Positions 7,966 through 17,272 of a DNA stretch of 64,000 nt are shown here, piece by piece. Position 1 is the stretch's first letter. Each line of letters begins with the position of its first letter. A model generated the notes under the pieces. That model saw only the letters and a program-made list of their open reading frames with translations. It was not told the origin of the DNA and did not search any database. The position numbers and the translations under genes were made by a program. The stretch covers positions 2,241,501 to 2,305,500 of the forward strand of contig NZ_CP015125.1 in the NCBI RefSeq assembly GCF_001653755.1, read 5' to 3'. The DNA is from Dokdonia donghaensis DSW-1 (GTDB lineage Bacteria; Bacteroidota; Bacteroidia; Flavobacteriales; Flavobacteriaceae).

Positions 7966-9249
7966 ATGAATAAGATTTATAATCCAGAAAGAAGTGAGTG
8001 GGCAGAAATTCTAAAAAGACCTACTCAAACTGTAGATGATATAGAAGCCACTGTTACCGATATTTTTAAGGAAGTAAAGGAAAAAGGAGATACTGCAGTT
8101 GCAAAGTACACGAGTATCTTTGATAATGTGACTCTTGAGAGCACGGCAGTGACTGATACAGAAATAGAGGAAGCGCAAGAGCTTATATCTACCGAGTTAA
8201 AAGAAGCCATACAACTTGCAAAAGGTAATATTGAACGTTTTCACACAGCTCAAAAAACAGAGAGAGTAGCTGTTTCTACTACAGAAGGTGTAGATTGCTG
8301 GCAAGAAAAAAGACCTATTCAAAAAGTGGGTCTTTATATACCTGGAGGCACAGCGCCATTATTTTCTACTATACTAATGCTCGCAACGCCAGCAAATATA
8401 GCTGGTTGTAAAGAGATTGTGTTATGTACACCACCAGATAAAGATGGTAAGGTAAATCCTGCCATCCTTTATACAGCAAAGCTAAGCGGAGTTACAAAAA
8501 TATTTAAAGTAGGAGGTATTCAAGCTATTGCTGCGATGACCTTTGGTACAGAGACCGTTCCTCAAGTTTATAAAATATTTGGTCCAGGTAATCAGTTTGT
8601 GACTGTTGCAAAGCAGCTTGCTACAAAGCACGGTGTGGCTATAGATATGCCAGCAGGCCCATCAGAATTACTTGTTGTGGCAGATGATGCTGCACAGGCA
8701 AGTTTTGTAGCTTCAGACTTATTAAGTCAGGCAGAGCACGGTGTTGATAGTCAGGTGATTTTAGTTTCTACTTCAAAGGACTTGATAGACGAGGTAGAAA
8801 AAGAAGTAGAAGTGCAGATGAGTACGCTTTCGCGAAAGCGTATTGCAGAAAAAGCTATTGATAATAGTAAGCTCATTTATGTAAAAGATGATGAGACGGC
8901 ACTTGCACTGATAGACGAATACGGTCCAGAACACTTTATAGTTTGCACCTCAAATGATGACTACTATGTAGATAATATAGGTAATGCGGGATCTGTTTTT
9001 ATAGGTAACTATACGCCAGAAAGCGCCGGAGATTATGCATCTGGTACAAACCACACCTTACCTACAAATGGTTATGCTAAGCAGTATAGTGGTGTAAATT
9101 TAGATAGTTTTATGAAGTCTATGACATTCCAAAAAATATCTGAAACTGGAATAAAAAATATAGGCCGTGCTATAGAACTTATGGCAGAGGCAGAGGGTCT
9201 TGATGCTCATAAAAATGCGGTAACTCTTAGACTCAACGCATTAAAATAA
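7966..9249 (+). CDS. hisD: Histidinol dehydrogenase HisD
   Basis: A 427-residue enzyme that oxidises L-histidinol to histidine with two NAD+. PAGPSELLV, the DLLSQAEHG segment and GTNHTLPTNGYAKQYSG carry the conserved zinc and catalytic residues. Length is usual. An iterated palindrome encodes LSRKR at about residues 287-291, between conserved blocks. Second gene of the operon; hisC follows 32 bases later. Confidence 0.96.
   Translation: MNKIYNPERSEWAEILKRPTQTVDDIEATVTDIFKEVKEKGDTAVAKYTSIFDNVTLESTAVTDTEIEEAQELISTELKEAIQLAKGNIERFHTAQKTERVAVSTTEGVDCWQEKRPIQKVGLYIPGGTAPLFSTILMLATPANIAGCKEIVLCTPPDKDGKVNPAILYTAKLSGVTKIFKVGGIQAIAAMTFGTETVPQVYKIFGPGNQFVTVAKQLATKHGVAIDMPAGPSELLVVADDAAQASFVASDLLSQAEHGVDSQVILVSTSKDLIDEVEKEVEVQMSTLSRKRIAEKAIDNSKLIYVKDDETALALIDEYGPEHFIVCTSNDDYYVDNIGNAGSVFIGNYTPESAGDYASGTNHTLPTNGYAKQYSGVNLDSFMKSMTFQKISETGIKNIGRAIELMAEAEGLDAHKNAVTLRLNALK
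8826..8839. repeat. Iterated palindrome, copy 4 (inside hisD)
   Basis: Exact GCTTTCGCGAAAGC; frame giving LSRKR. Confidence 0.95.
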
Positions 9250-9281
9250 AGCAGTAAAGATTATTAAGTACGTATAGCATA

Positions 9282-10328
9282 ATGAACAAATTTGACATAA
9301 ATAAGCTCGTAAGAGCAAATGTTGCAAGGATGAAACCATACTCTTCTGCGCGAGATGAGTTTACAGATTTTGACAAAGAAATGGTTTTTCTAGATGCAAA
9401 CGAAAATCCGTTTGATAATGGTGTAAACCGTTATCCAGACCCACAACAGCGTAGTTTAAAGAGTTTGGTAGCCTCTCAAAAAAAGGTTTCAGAATTTCAG
9501 ATTTTACTAGGTAACGGAAGCGACGAGGTGCTCGATCTTATTTTTAGAGCATTCTGTAATCCTGGAGTAGATGGTATTATAACGGTACCACCTACTTACG
9601 GTATGTATAATGTACTGGCAGGTACAAATGATGTAGCAAATACAGAAGTACTCCTTACCGAAGATTTCCAACTGGATACTGAAGGTATTCTGAATGCTGT
9701 GAGTGATACTACAAAGCTCATTTTTATATGCTCACCAAACAATCCTACGGGTAATATGATCAAACCAGATCTTATTATTGAGGTTTTAGAAAACTTTAAT
9801 GGGTTAGTAGTTCTTGATGAGGCTTATATAGATTTTGCAGCAGCAGAGAGCTGGATATCACAGTTAGAAAGTTATCCTAATCTAGTGATCACTCAAACGC
9901 TTTCTAAGGCATACGGTCTTGCTGGTATACGCCTAGGCTTATGCTTTGCAAGCAAAGAAGTTATTGCGATTCTTAATAAAATCAAGCCACCTTATAATGT
10001 AAATGCATTAACGCAAGATCGCGCTTATGATAGATTGAGTGATTTACGTATGGTTCATAATGAGGTAGATACCCTACTTGATAATAGAAAAACACTAGCA
10101 GCTGTGCTTAAAGATGTGGCTTTTGTAGAAAAAGTATACCCGTCTGACGCAAACTTTATTTTAACTAAAGTAGACGATGCAAACAAGCGTTATAACCAGC
10201 TTATAGAAAAAGGGATAGTTGTGCGCAATCGCAGCACACAGGCGCTTTGTGAGAACACATTACGTTTTACAGTAGGGACCAAAGAAGAAAATACAACACT
10301 AATAAACGCATTAAATACAATACAATAA
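9282..10328 (+). CDS. hisC: Histidinol-phosphate aminotransferase HisC
   Basis: A 348-residue fold-type I PLP enzyme that converts imidazole-acetol phosphate to histidinol phosphate. Visible: LDANENPFDNG near residue 38, SPNNPTGN around 150, DEAYIDF, and the PLP lysine in TLSKAYGLAGIRLG (about residue 208). The stop overlaps the hisB start by one base (TAATG), implying translational coupling. Confidence 0.95.
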   Translation: MNKFDINKLVRANVARMKPYSSARDEFTDFDKEMVFLDANENPFDNGVNRYPDPQQRSLKSLVASQKKVSEFQILLGNGSDEVLDLIFRAFCNPGVDGIITVPPTYGMYNVLAGTNDVANTEVLLTEDFQLDTEGILNAVSDTTKLIFICSPNNPTGNMIKPDLIIEVLENFNGLVVLDEAYIDFAAAESWISQLESYPNLVITQTLSKAYGLAGIRLGLCFASKEVIAILNKIKPPYNVNALTQDRAYDRLSDLRMVHNEVDTLLDNRKTLAAVLKDVAFVEKVYPSDANFILTKVDDANKRYNQLIEKGIVVRNRSTQALCENTLRFTVGTKEENTTLINALNTIQ

Positions 10329-11464
10329 TGGCAAAAAAAGTACTTTTTATCGACCGCGATGGTACAATGATTAAAGAAACGGTAGATGAACAAATCGATG
10401 CGTTTGAAAAAATGATTTTTTACCCTAAGTGTTTTACTTGGTTAGGTAAGATTGCTCAAGAACTCGATTATGAACTTGTGATGATCACAAATCAAGATGG
10501 TTTAGGTACAGATTCTTTTCCAGAAAATACGTTCTGGCCAGTGCACAACTTTATTATGAAGTCTTTTGAAAATGAAGGTGTTGTTTTTGATAATGTATTT
10601 TTAGATAGAACTTTTCCGCACGAAAATAAAGACACTAGAAAGCCTGGAACTGGTTTACTTACACAATACTTTTCTGAGGAGTATGATCTCAAAAACTCTT
10701 TTGTAATAGGTGATAGACTTACAGATATGCAACTAGCGACAAATCTGGGAGCCAAAGGAATCTATATAAATGATAACACAAACCTCGGTACTGGTGAGAT
10801 TACCATATCTGAAGATGAGCTCAATAAAGACATCGCGCTAGAGACAAACGACTGGCAAAAAATATACGAGTTTTTAAAATTAGAAAGTCGTGTTGCGACG
10901 CTTGCGCGAAAAACTAATGAGACAGACATAAACATAACCCTTAATCTAGACGGTACAGGTAAATCTAACATAGATACAGGTCTAGCTTTCTTTGACCATA
11001 TGCTTGACCAGATAGCGCGTCACGGGCAAATGGATTTAGACATCCAGGTAAAAGGAGACCTCGAGGTAGATGAGCACCACACTATAGAAGACACTGCAAT
11101 CGCACTAGGAGAAGTGTTTGCCATTGCTTTAGGTAATAAATTAGGAATAGAGCGCTACGGTTTTTGCCTGCCTATGGATGACTGTCTTGCACAAGTTGCC
11201 ATAGATTTTGGTGGTAGAAACTGGCTCGTATGGGAAGCAGATTTTAACCGTGAGATGATAGGAAAGATGCCTACAGAGATGTTTTACCACTTCTTTAAAT
11301 CATTTACAGATGGAGCAAAGGCAAACCTAAATATCAAAGCCGAAGGGACAAACGAGCACCACAAGATTGAAGCTATCTTTAAGGCATTTGCAAAAGCGAT
11401 TAAAGTAGCCGTAAAGCGTGATGCAGATAAAATGATTCTTCCATCTACAAAAGGAATGTTATAA
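10328..11464 (+). CDS. hisB: Bifunctional histidinol-phosphatase / imidazoleglycerol-phosphate dehydratase HisB
   Basis: A 378-residue fusion. Residues 1-165 are a HAD phosphatase (DRDGTMI at 9-15, later KPGTGLL and GDRLTDMQLA). Residues about 185-378 are the dehydratase, with FFDHMLDQIARHG, DEHHTIEDTAIALG and EHHKIEAIFKAFA, whose His residues bind manganese. It therefore covers steps 7 and 9 of the pathway. It overlaps hisC and hisH by one base each. A weak palindrome relative (GCTTGCGCGAAAAA, 10900-10913) lies near the domain junction. Confidence 0.96.
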   Translation: MAKKVLFIDRDGTMIKETVDEQIDAFEKMIFYPKCFTWLGKIAQELDYELVMITNQDGLGTDSFPENTFWPVHNFIMKSFENEGVVFDNVFLDRTFPHENKDTRKPGTGLLTQYFSEEYDLKNSFVIGDRLTDMQLATNLGAKGIYINDNTNLGTGEITISEDELNKDIALETNDWQKIYEFLKLESRVATLARKTNETDINITLNLDGTGKSNIDTGLAFFDHMLDQIARHGQMDLDIQVKGDLEVDEHHTIEDTAIALGEVFAIALGNKLGIERYGFCLPMDDCLAQVAIDFGGRNWLVWEADFNREMIGKMPTEMFYHFFKSFTDGAKANLNIKAEGTNEHHKIEAIFKAFAKAIKVAVKRDADKMILPSTKGML

Positions 11465-12045
11465 TGAAAATTGTGATCATTAATTATGGTGCTGGAAACA
11501 TCCAGAGCATAAAATTTGCGATAGAGCGCCTTGGTTATCAGGCGGTCTTAAGTGATAGTGAAGAAGAAATACGTAGTGCAGATAAAGTCATTTTTCCTGG
11601 AGTAGGAGAGGCGAGTAGCGCTATGAGTAAATTACGAGAGACTGGTCTTGATAAAGTGATTCCTACACTTACACAGCCTGTGCTGGGTATCTGTCTGGGT
11701 ATGCAATTAATGTGTACAGGTTCAGAAGAAGGAAACACTGTAGGTCTTGATATTTTTAATGTAGATGTAGTACGCTTTCGCGAAAGCGTAAAAGTCCCAC
11801 AAATACAGTGGAATACGATAAGCAATCTATCATCACCACTCTTTAATCAAGTAGCCGAAGATTCTTTTATATATATGGTGCACAGTTTTTATGCTCCCGT
11901 AGTAGAAGACACAATTGCGACTACTACGTACGGACTTCCTTACAGCAGTGCGCTTGCCAAAAATAATTTTTATGGAACTCAGTTCCACCCAGAAAAAAGT
12001 AGCGCTGTAGGAGAGCAAATACTTAAAAACTTTTTAGAATTATGA
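11464..12045 (+). CDS. hisH: Imidazole glycerol phosphate synthase glutaminase subunit HisH
   Basis: A 193-residue class I glutamine amidotransferase that supplies ammonia to HisF. The nucleophile Cys is in GICLGMQLM (about residue 78), the catalytic His/Glu in QFHPEKSS (about 175-181), and PGVGEASSAM is the oxyanion region. An iterated palindrome encodes RFRES at residues 104-108. Its partner hisF is absent from this operon. It overlaps hisA by four bases (ATGA). Confidence 0.95.
   Translation: MKIVIINYGAGNIQSIKFAIERLGYQAVLSDSEEEIRSADKVIFPGVGEASSAMSKLRETGLDKVIPTLTQPVLGICLGMQLMCTGSEEGNTVGLDIFNVDVVRFRESVKVPQIQWNTISNLSSPLFNQVAEDSFIYMVHSFYAPVVEDTIATTTYGLPYSSALAKNNFYGTQFHPEKSSAVGEQILKNFLEL
11774..11787. 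repeat. Iterated palindrome, copy 5 (inside hisH)
   Basis: Exact copy; frame giving RFRES. The flanks extend the symmetry by TAC/GTA. Confidence 0.95.
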
Positions 12046-12764
12046 GAATAATACCTGCTATAGATATCATAGATGGTAATTGTGTGCGTCTCTCAAAGGG
12101 AGATTATAACACAAAGAAAATATATAATGAAAATCCGCTGGAGGTTGCAAAGCAGTTTGAGGCACACGGTATCACGCATTTACACCTTGTAGATTTAGAT
12201 GGTGCAAAAAGCAAGCACATTGTAAACCACAAAATCCTCGAGCAAATAGCTACAAAGACTGCGTTAAAAGTAGACTTTGGAGGAGGTCTTAAAACAGACG
12301 AAGATTTGCGCATAGCCTTTGAGAGCGGAGCCTCGCAAATAACTGGTGGTAGTATCGCTGTGAAAAATCCAGATACATTTAAAAGCTGGTTGTCAAAATT
12401 TGGCAGTGATAAAATTATCTTGGGAGCAGATGCTCATCACCGTAAAATTGCAATCTCTGGCTGGCTAGAGGAGTCTGATGATGATGTTGTGGAGTTTATA
12501 AACGCTTATCAAAAAGAAGGTGTCTCTTATGTAATCTGTACAGATATAAGTAAAGATGGTATGCTAGAAGGGCCTAGTTTTGACTTATATCAAGAAATAC
12601 TTGCCAGCACACCAGACTTAAAACTTATAGCATCTGGAGGAATTTCTACCTTTGACGAGTTGCCAAAGCTTGCAGAGATGGGCTGTGAAGGAACCATTAT
12701 AGGGAAGGCAATCTATGAGAATAGAATCTCATTGAAGCAACTAGAAGATTTTATACTAAGTTAG
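12042..12764 (+). CDS. hisA: ProFAR isomerase HisA
   Basis: A 240-residue (beta-alpha)8 isomerase acting on ProFAR. Catalytic Asp8 is in IPAIDIIDG and Asp about 130 in the ICTDISKDGMLEGPS block; phosphate-binding loops are GGGLKTDED and ASGGISTFDEL. The DISKDGM signature distinguishes HisA from HisF (TSMDRDG). It starts inside the end of hisH. In most related operons hisF would follow; here a DinB-like gene does. Confidence 0.95.
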   Translation: MRIIPAIDIIDGNCVRLSKGDYNTKKIYNENPLEVAKQFEAHGITHLHLVDLDGAKSKHIVNHKILEQIATKTALKVDFGGGLKTDEDLRIAFESGASQITGGSIAVKNPDTFKSWLSKFGSDKIILGADAHHRKIAISGWLEESDDDVVEFINAYQKEGVSYVICTDISKDGMLEGPSFDLYQEILASTPDLKLIASGGISTFDELPKLAEMGCEGTIIGKAIYENRISLKQLEDFILS

Positions 12765-12775
12765 AACGTATAGAT

Positions 12776-13291
12776 ATGGTTAATACTTGGCATCAAGATT
12801 TTAAGGACAATGCTATTTTTAGACTAGAAGAGAATGTGCGTATGATAAGTATTGCACTCTCTAAGGTGGTAGAAGAGGAGCTATGGACAAAGCAAAACCA
12901 GAGTCTCAATACACTTGGTAACCAGTTATTACATATCTGTGGTAATATGACACAGTATATAGTTTCTGGACTAGGCGGTAATCCGGATGAGCGTAATAGA
13001 GAGGAGGAGTTTAGTACCGAAGATGGTTTTACAAAAGATGAGTTATTGCAACGACTTTTACTTACGGTTCAAACTTCTACTACTATTATTGATGATGCTA
13101 CACCAGAAAACCTACTCAAGAAAAGAAAAGTACAAGGTTTTGATCTTTCAGGTATAGGTGTGGTATTGCACGCAGTGGAGCACTTTTCTTACCACACAGG
13201 TCAGATCGCTATGCAAGTAAAGCTGGTTATAGACCAGCCTTTAGGATTTTATGAGGGTATGAATTTAAACACTCTTAATGAAGAAGATTAA
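12776..13291 (+). CDS. DinB-superfamily (DUF1572-like) protein
   Basis: A 171-residue four-helix-bundle protein of the DinB type. Putative metal ligands are the His in QLLHICGN (about residue 58) and the HAVEHFSYHTGQ motif (about 138-149). Enzymes of this superfamily include thiol-dependent transferases, but no substrate can be assigned. It starts 11 bases after hisA, so it is the last gene of the his transcript. Its end overlaps the convergent hydrolase by four bases. Confidence 0.8.
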   Translation: MVNTWHQDFKDNAIFRLEENVRMISIALSKVVEEELWTKQNQSLNTLGNQLLHICGNMTQYIVSGLGGNPDERNREEEFSTEDGFTKDELLQRLLLTVQTSTTIIDDATPENLLKKRKVQGFDLSGIGVVLHAVEHFSYHTGQIAMQVKLVIDQPLGFYEGMNLNTLNEED

Positions 13292-14133
13292 AATTCTTTC
13301 TTTAAGAATTTGATGATTTCAGATCTTACTTCTTCTTGATATAGTGAGTGACCAAAACCTTCGGTCTCGATGTAGGTGCTTCCTTTCCAGTTTTTATGGA
13401 TGTTTTGTGAGGCAGATACAGGAGTGATTTTGTCAAACTTATCGTGTATGATCAAAGCAGGCAATGTAAGTTCTTTTGCAAAAGCTACTCCAGAAAAACC
13501 TTTAAAGTCAAAACCAAATAACTCTTTTACGAGCTGTTCTAGAGATTTCATTGTTCTGTTATTAAGTCCTAAAATTGCTCTATAATCTACCATTATCTCA
13601 CTAAGCTCTGATGCAGATCCTAATATAACTGCAGATGTAAACTGCATAGGTTTATAAGTATATTGATGAAAAACCGTAGCTAGCCCACCTATAGAATGTC
13701 CTATAATATGGTCTGGTTGGTATCGTTGTACCGTTTCTTCTATGGCTTTTGCATAACGAGGCACATTGAGTAACGTCCCTGTAGAGTTACCGTGAGCGGG
13801 TGCATCTATGGCATAAATGTCAAAGTTTTCTTTCTGTAGTTCTTCTACTAGTTTAAACCAGCGATGCGTGTTGCTTTCCCAGCCGTGTATAAGAAGTACT
13901 TTTTTACCAGTGCCTTCCCAGTGATATGCTTGTAACTCACACGATCCAGAAGGAAAACGTTCATAAGCAACATTTTCTAGATAAGCAACCTGCTCGCCAT
14001 AAGGTTTACCCTTGCGTGGTGTGCAAAATATATTAAAAGCTTGCTGAGCTGCAGCTCTAGGATTTACTAAACTTAGTGCATTTATCTTAGTTCCTATAGC
14101 CTTAGGAATGAATCGTTGTAGGGTCTTTTTCAA
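13288..14133 (-). CDS. Alpha/beta-hydrolase
   Basis: A 281-residue alpha/beta-hydrolase. The nucleophile elbow is GHSIGG (about residues 146-151), the acid Asp is in IHDKFDKITP and the His in GFGHSLYQ. LLIHGWESNTHRW forms the oxyanion region. No ATG is near the 5' end; TTG at 14133 starts the family-like N-terminus and lies 5 bases after the cupin stop. Cytoplasmic; substrate unknown. Probably an operon with the cupin and lipoprotein genes upstream. Confidence 0.82.
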   Translation of the reverse strand: MKKTLQRFIPKAIGTKINALSLVNPRAAAQQAFNIFCTPRKGKPYGEQVAYLENVAYERFPSGSCELQAYHWEGTGKKVLLIHGWESNTHRWFKLVEELQKENFDIYAIDAPAHGNSTGTLLNVPRYAKAIEETVQRYQPDHIIGHSIGGLATVFHQYTYKPMQFTSAVILGSASELSEIMVDYRAILGLNNRTMKSLEQLVKELFGFDFKGFSGVAFAKELTLPALIIHDKFDKITPVSASQNIHKNWKGSTYIETEGFGHSLYQEEVRSEIIKFLKKEF

Positions 14134-14138
14134 AATAT

Positions 14139-14498
14139 CTATTCTTCTCTATGAACTGAATCTGGTGAAAACGCAGGTGTACAAACAGCCATATACTCAC
14201 ACTCTGCATCAAAGGGATTGCTGTATTGTACTCTGGTGTTACGATCGATCTTAATACTTTGCCCTGCGTGTAGTACAATAGTGTCTCCGTCTATAATAAA
14301 CTGTTTTTTACCTTTTATAATAAACGTGTACTCATCAAACTCTGGAGTTTGAAATGGCTCACTCCACCCAGGTGGAGCAATCATATGAGCAATGCTTATA
14401 TCATTATTACCGTCTGTTGCACGACCCCAGTGCTCTTCTATGGTCTTACCATCTGTAGTAGGTACTATAAAAGGGCTTTTTTGGATTTTATAACTCAT
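14139..14498 (-). CDS. Small single-domain cupin protein
   Basis: A 119-residue single cupin fold: PPGWSEPFQTPEFDEYTFIIKG forms motif-1-like strands and the second motif is weak. The usual metal-binding His pair of motif 1 is replaced, so a metal may be absent or bound differently. Substrate unknown. The gene sits 2 bases after the lipoprotein gene and 5 before the hydrolase. Confidence 0.75.
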   Translation of the reverse strand: MSYKIQKSPFIVPTTDGKTIEEHWGRATDGNNDISIAHMIAPPGWSEPFQTPEFDEYTFIIKGKKQFIIDGDTIVLHAGQSIKIDRNTRVQYSNPFDAECEYMAVCTPAFSPDSVHREE

Positions 14499-14500
14499 AT

Positions 14501-15046
14501 TTACCAGCTTATTTGAATATATTTAATAGGAGCATCATCAGGTATTTGAGTAAGTTCAACCTTAGTGGTTGTGTCAAACATAAGTTCTGATGGCAAGTGT
14601 TTTTTATCTATAGTAAAGTACACATCACTATCTTCTATCAGAACAACAATGGTAGATATAAGGTTTTCTATACGCTTTATCTTGTGTCCATCTAGAATAT
14701 CCTTAAAAGTACTTTTTACAGTAACTCCACCATCTGTTGTATAGCGCTCGTCATATAAACGTATGTAATTTATTGTAGCATCAGAGTCGCCCGTGGTAGG
14801 TTCTAGTTCTAATAATTTTTTACCTCCTTTTTCAAAAACGGTAATATATTGTACAGGTGCTTTTAGTTCTGTAGATCCATTTGCATCTACAAGGCTATCA
14901 TTTACAAAGGTGGTTTTAAGTTCACTTACTTTTGTAGTTTTAGTAAGTGGTCCTACACCTTCATTTGTAATAGCAAAGTTTCCAGAGTTACTACAGCTAG
15001 TAGCTATTAAGCCTAGAATAGAAAGGGCTATTATATTTTTTTTCAT
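14501..15046 (-). CDS. Lipoprotein of unknown function
   Basis: The start is set at the internal ATG (15044-15046), because MKKNIIALSILGLIATSC is a standard lipoprotein signal with lipobox IATS-C; an in-frame start 36 bases upstream would add a hydrophilic extension. The mature protein (about 160 residues) is beta-rich with no motif I recognise. Probable cell-envelope protein, co-transcribed with the cupin and hydrolase genes. Confidence 0.7.
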   Translation of the reverse strand: MKKNIIALSILGLIATSCSNSGNFAITNEGVGPLTKTTKVSELKTTFVNDSLVDANGSTELKAPVQYITVFEKGGKKLLELEPTTGDSDATINYIRLYDERYTTDGGVTVKSTFKDILDGHKIKRIENLISTIVVLIEDSDVYFTIDKKHLPSELMFDTTTKVELTQIPDDAPIKYIQISW

Positions 15047-15085
15047 AAAATTAAATTGAGGGTACGCATATAAAATGCGCAATTA

Positions 15086-16621
15086 TTATTTTAACATTTT
15101 GCCTAGTATCCCAAAGACACCACGTATTACGGTTGCACTTGTAAGTACTTTTATTAATGCTTTTGATCCAGCACTTTGAGTTGATCTTGTGCTCTTAGAT
15201 TTTGATGATGTTTTTGAGGCTTTGGCTCTTTCTTTTTTAGCCTTTTCCTTTGCTTCCGCTTCGTTTGCTTTATCTATTTTCTTTTTGAGTAGCTCGTAGG
15301 CACTCTCTCTATCTGAGATTTCGCTATATTTTTCTACAAGCTCAGATCTATCGTTTATACCGTCTATTTCCTTTTGGGTTAATACATCCATACGTGACAT
15401 AGGTGCACGTAACATTGTAGCCGCGAGTGGAGTAGGGCGACCTTTTTCATCAAGAGCAGATATTAATGCTTCACCTATACCTAACGATGTTAATACAGAC
15501 TTGGTATCATAATATGGAGAATCTGGATAGTTTTCGGCAGTGAGTTTTATGGCTTTTCTATCTTTTGCCGTAAATGCACGTAGGGCGTGTTGTACTTTAA
15601 GACCTAGCTGGCTTAAAACACCATCTGGAATATCTGTAGGGTTTTGAGTTACAAAATAAATACCTACACCCTTAGAACGTATCAACTTTACAATACTCTC
15701 TATCTGGCTATGTAACGCTTTTGATGCTTCTTTAAAAATGAGGTGTGCTTCATCTATAAAAATTACAAGCTCTGGCTGGCCGCTATCTCCTTGCTCTGGA
15801 AATGTAGAGTAAATCTCTGCAAGTAGACTCAACATAAAAGTTGAGAATAATTTAGGTCTGTCTTGTATATCTGTAAGGCGTATCACATTAATTACTCCAC
15901 GACCGTCAGAAGTGGTGCGAGTAAGGTCATCTGTGTCAAAAGATTTTTCTCCAAAAAATATATCTGCTCCCTGCTGTTCAAGTTCTACTATTTTACGCAG
16001 GATAGAACCAGAAGAAGCTGGAGAGATGCGCCCATACTCTTCTTCTATTTCTGCCTTACCTTCTTTGGTCGCATACTGCAAAATCTTTTTAAAGTCTTTA
16101 AGATCTAGCAGTGGTAATTTTTTATCATCACTGTACTTAAAAAGTATAGAGATAATACCAGATTGTGCCACCGTAGCGTCAAGTATACGTGAGAACAGCA
16201 CAGGTCCAAACTCACTTACCGTAGCTCTAAGGCGCACGCCGTTTTGCTCAGATAGTGTAAGTAGCTCTACTGGGAAATCTTTGGCATCAAAGGGTAGGCC
16301 TATCTTCTCGTGGCGCTCATCTATCTTTGCGTGACCTGGGCTTGCTTTTGCAATACCAGAGAGATCACCTTTCATATCCATAAGTAGTACCGGTATCCCT
16401 TTATCAGACAGATTTTCGGCAAGTACTTGTAGTGTTTTTGTTTTACCAGTACCTGTAGCACCAGCAATGAGACCGTGACGATTGAGGGTTTTAAGAGGTA
16501 CTTTTACGTGAGCATTTGTGATGGTCTCACCATCTAGCATTGCTGCTCCCATAGTGATAAAGTCACCCTTAAAGGTGTTTCCAGTTCTAATAGATTTTAG
16601 AAACTCTTCTTTTCTGTCCAT
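15086..16621 (-). CDS. HerA/FtsK-like ATPase of the DUF853 (YjgR) family
   Basis: A 511-residue P-loop ATPase. Walker A is GATGTGKT (about residues 53-60), Walker B IFIDEAHL (about 285-292). Residues 430-490 are a Lys/Ala/Ser-rich helical tail (KIDKANEAEAKEKAKK). The DUF853 family is related to HerA DNA-translocating ATPases, but the cellular role is not settled. Length is normal. A palindrome copy lies 20 bases upstream of the start. Confidence 0.88.
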   Translation of the reverse strand: MDRKEEFLKSIRTGNTFKGDFITMGAAMLDGETITNAHVKVPLKTLNRHGLIAGATGTGKTKTLQVLAENLSDKGIPVLLMDMKGDLSGIAKASPGHAKIDERHEKIGLPFDAKDFPVELLTLSEQNGVRLRATVSEFGPVLFSRILDATVAQSGIISILFKYSDDKKLPLLDLKDFKKILQYATKEGKAEIEEEYGRISPASSGSILRKIVELEQQGADIFFGEKSFDTDDLTRTTSDGRGVINVIRLTDIQDRPKLFSTFMLSLLAEIYSTFPEQGDSGQPELVIFIDEAHLIFKEASKALHSQIESIVKLIRSKGVGIYFVTQNPTDIPDGVLSQLGLKVQHALRAFTAKDRKAIKLTAENYPDSPYYDTKSVLTSLGIGEALISALDEKGRPTPLAATMLRAPMSRMDVLTQKEIDGINDRSELVEKYSEISDRESAYELLKKKIDKANEAEAKEKAKKERAKASKTSSKSKSTRSTQSAGSKALIKVLTSATVIRGVFGILGKMLK

Positions 16622-16640
16622 AGTAGATTGTTGTGTTTAC

Positions 16641-16654
16641 GCTTTCGCGAAAGC
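16641..16654. repeat. Iterated palindrome, copy 6 (intergenic)
   Basis: Exact copy in the divergent spacer between the DUF853 gene and the RidA-like gene. Confidence 0.95.
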
Positions 16655-16747
16655 GTACTAAATCGTATTTATCTCAAAGTTTAAAAATACATAATTGTTA
16701 AAAAATGTTGCCATCTATCCGTACATTTATTACCAAAATCTATAACT

Positions 16748-17236
16748 ATGAGACCTATTATATTGACAATCTTTGGGATGCTTTTACTCACTTCTTGTAA
16801 AGAGGAGTTACAAAGACCCCACACACCACCTCCTGAAGGTCATATGGAAAAGAGAGCTCCAGTGTTCCACAAGTCTCACGAGCCTGCTAAGGCAGACGCA
16901 CCATTTTCTGATGCGGTGCAGGTGGGCGATATGTATTTTCTATCTGGACAAATAGGGATGGATCAAAGCACGAGAACACTCGTAACAGGCGGTATTGAAG
17001 CCGAAACAAGGCAAACCTTAGAAAACATAAAAGCGGTGCTTGCACATCACAATCTAGAAATGACAGATGTTGTAAAAGCAATGGTTGTGCTAGATGATAT
17101 TGAGGACTTTGCAACATTTAACGCTATCTATAAATCGTACTTGCCACAAAAGCCTGCGAGGACCACCTTTGCAGCAAAGGCACTGGCCGCAGGGGCAAAA
17201 ATTGAGATTGAAGTTATTGCTGTAAGGAAGAAATAA
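16748..17236 (+). CDS. RidA/YjgF-family lipoprotein
   Basis: A 162-residue protein with a lipoprotein signal (lipobox LLTS-C, Cys at about residue 17) followed by a RidA domain (about 45-162). PFSDAVQVGDMYFLSGQIG, VVKAMVVLDDIEDF and PARTTFAAKALA (the Arg that binds the substrate carboxylate in RidA) are present. Cytosolic RidA hydrolyses reactive enamines and imines; export as a lipoprotein is less usual and suggests a different role. Confidence 0.85.
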   Translation: MRPIILTIFGMLLLTSCKEELQRPHTPPPEGHMEKRAPVFHKSHEPAKADAPFSDAVQVGDMYFLSGQIGMDQSTRTLVTGGIEAETRQTLENIKAVLAHHNLEMTDVVKAMVVLDDIEDFATFNAIYKSYLPQKPARTTFAAKALAAGAKIEIEVIAVRKK

Positions 17237-17272
17237 CTTACTTTTATTCAATAAATTAAACATCATCAATCA

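Noticed and set aside
13291..13311. Hairpin AAATTCTT / AAGAATTT between convergent genes as a terminator
   Set aside because: It has few G/C pairs, is within the 3' end of the hydrolase gene and has no T-run.
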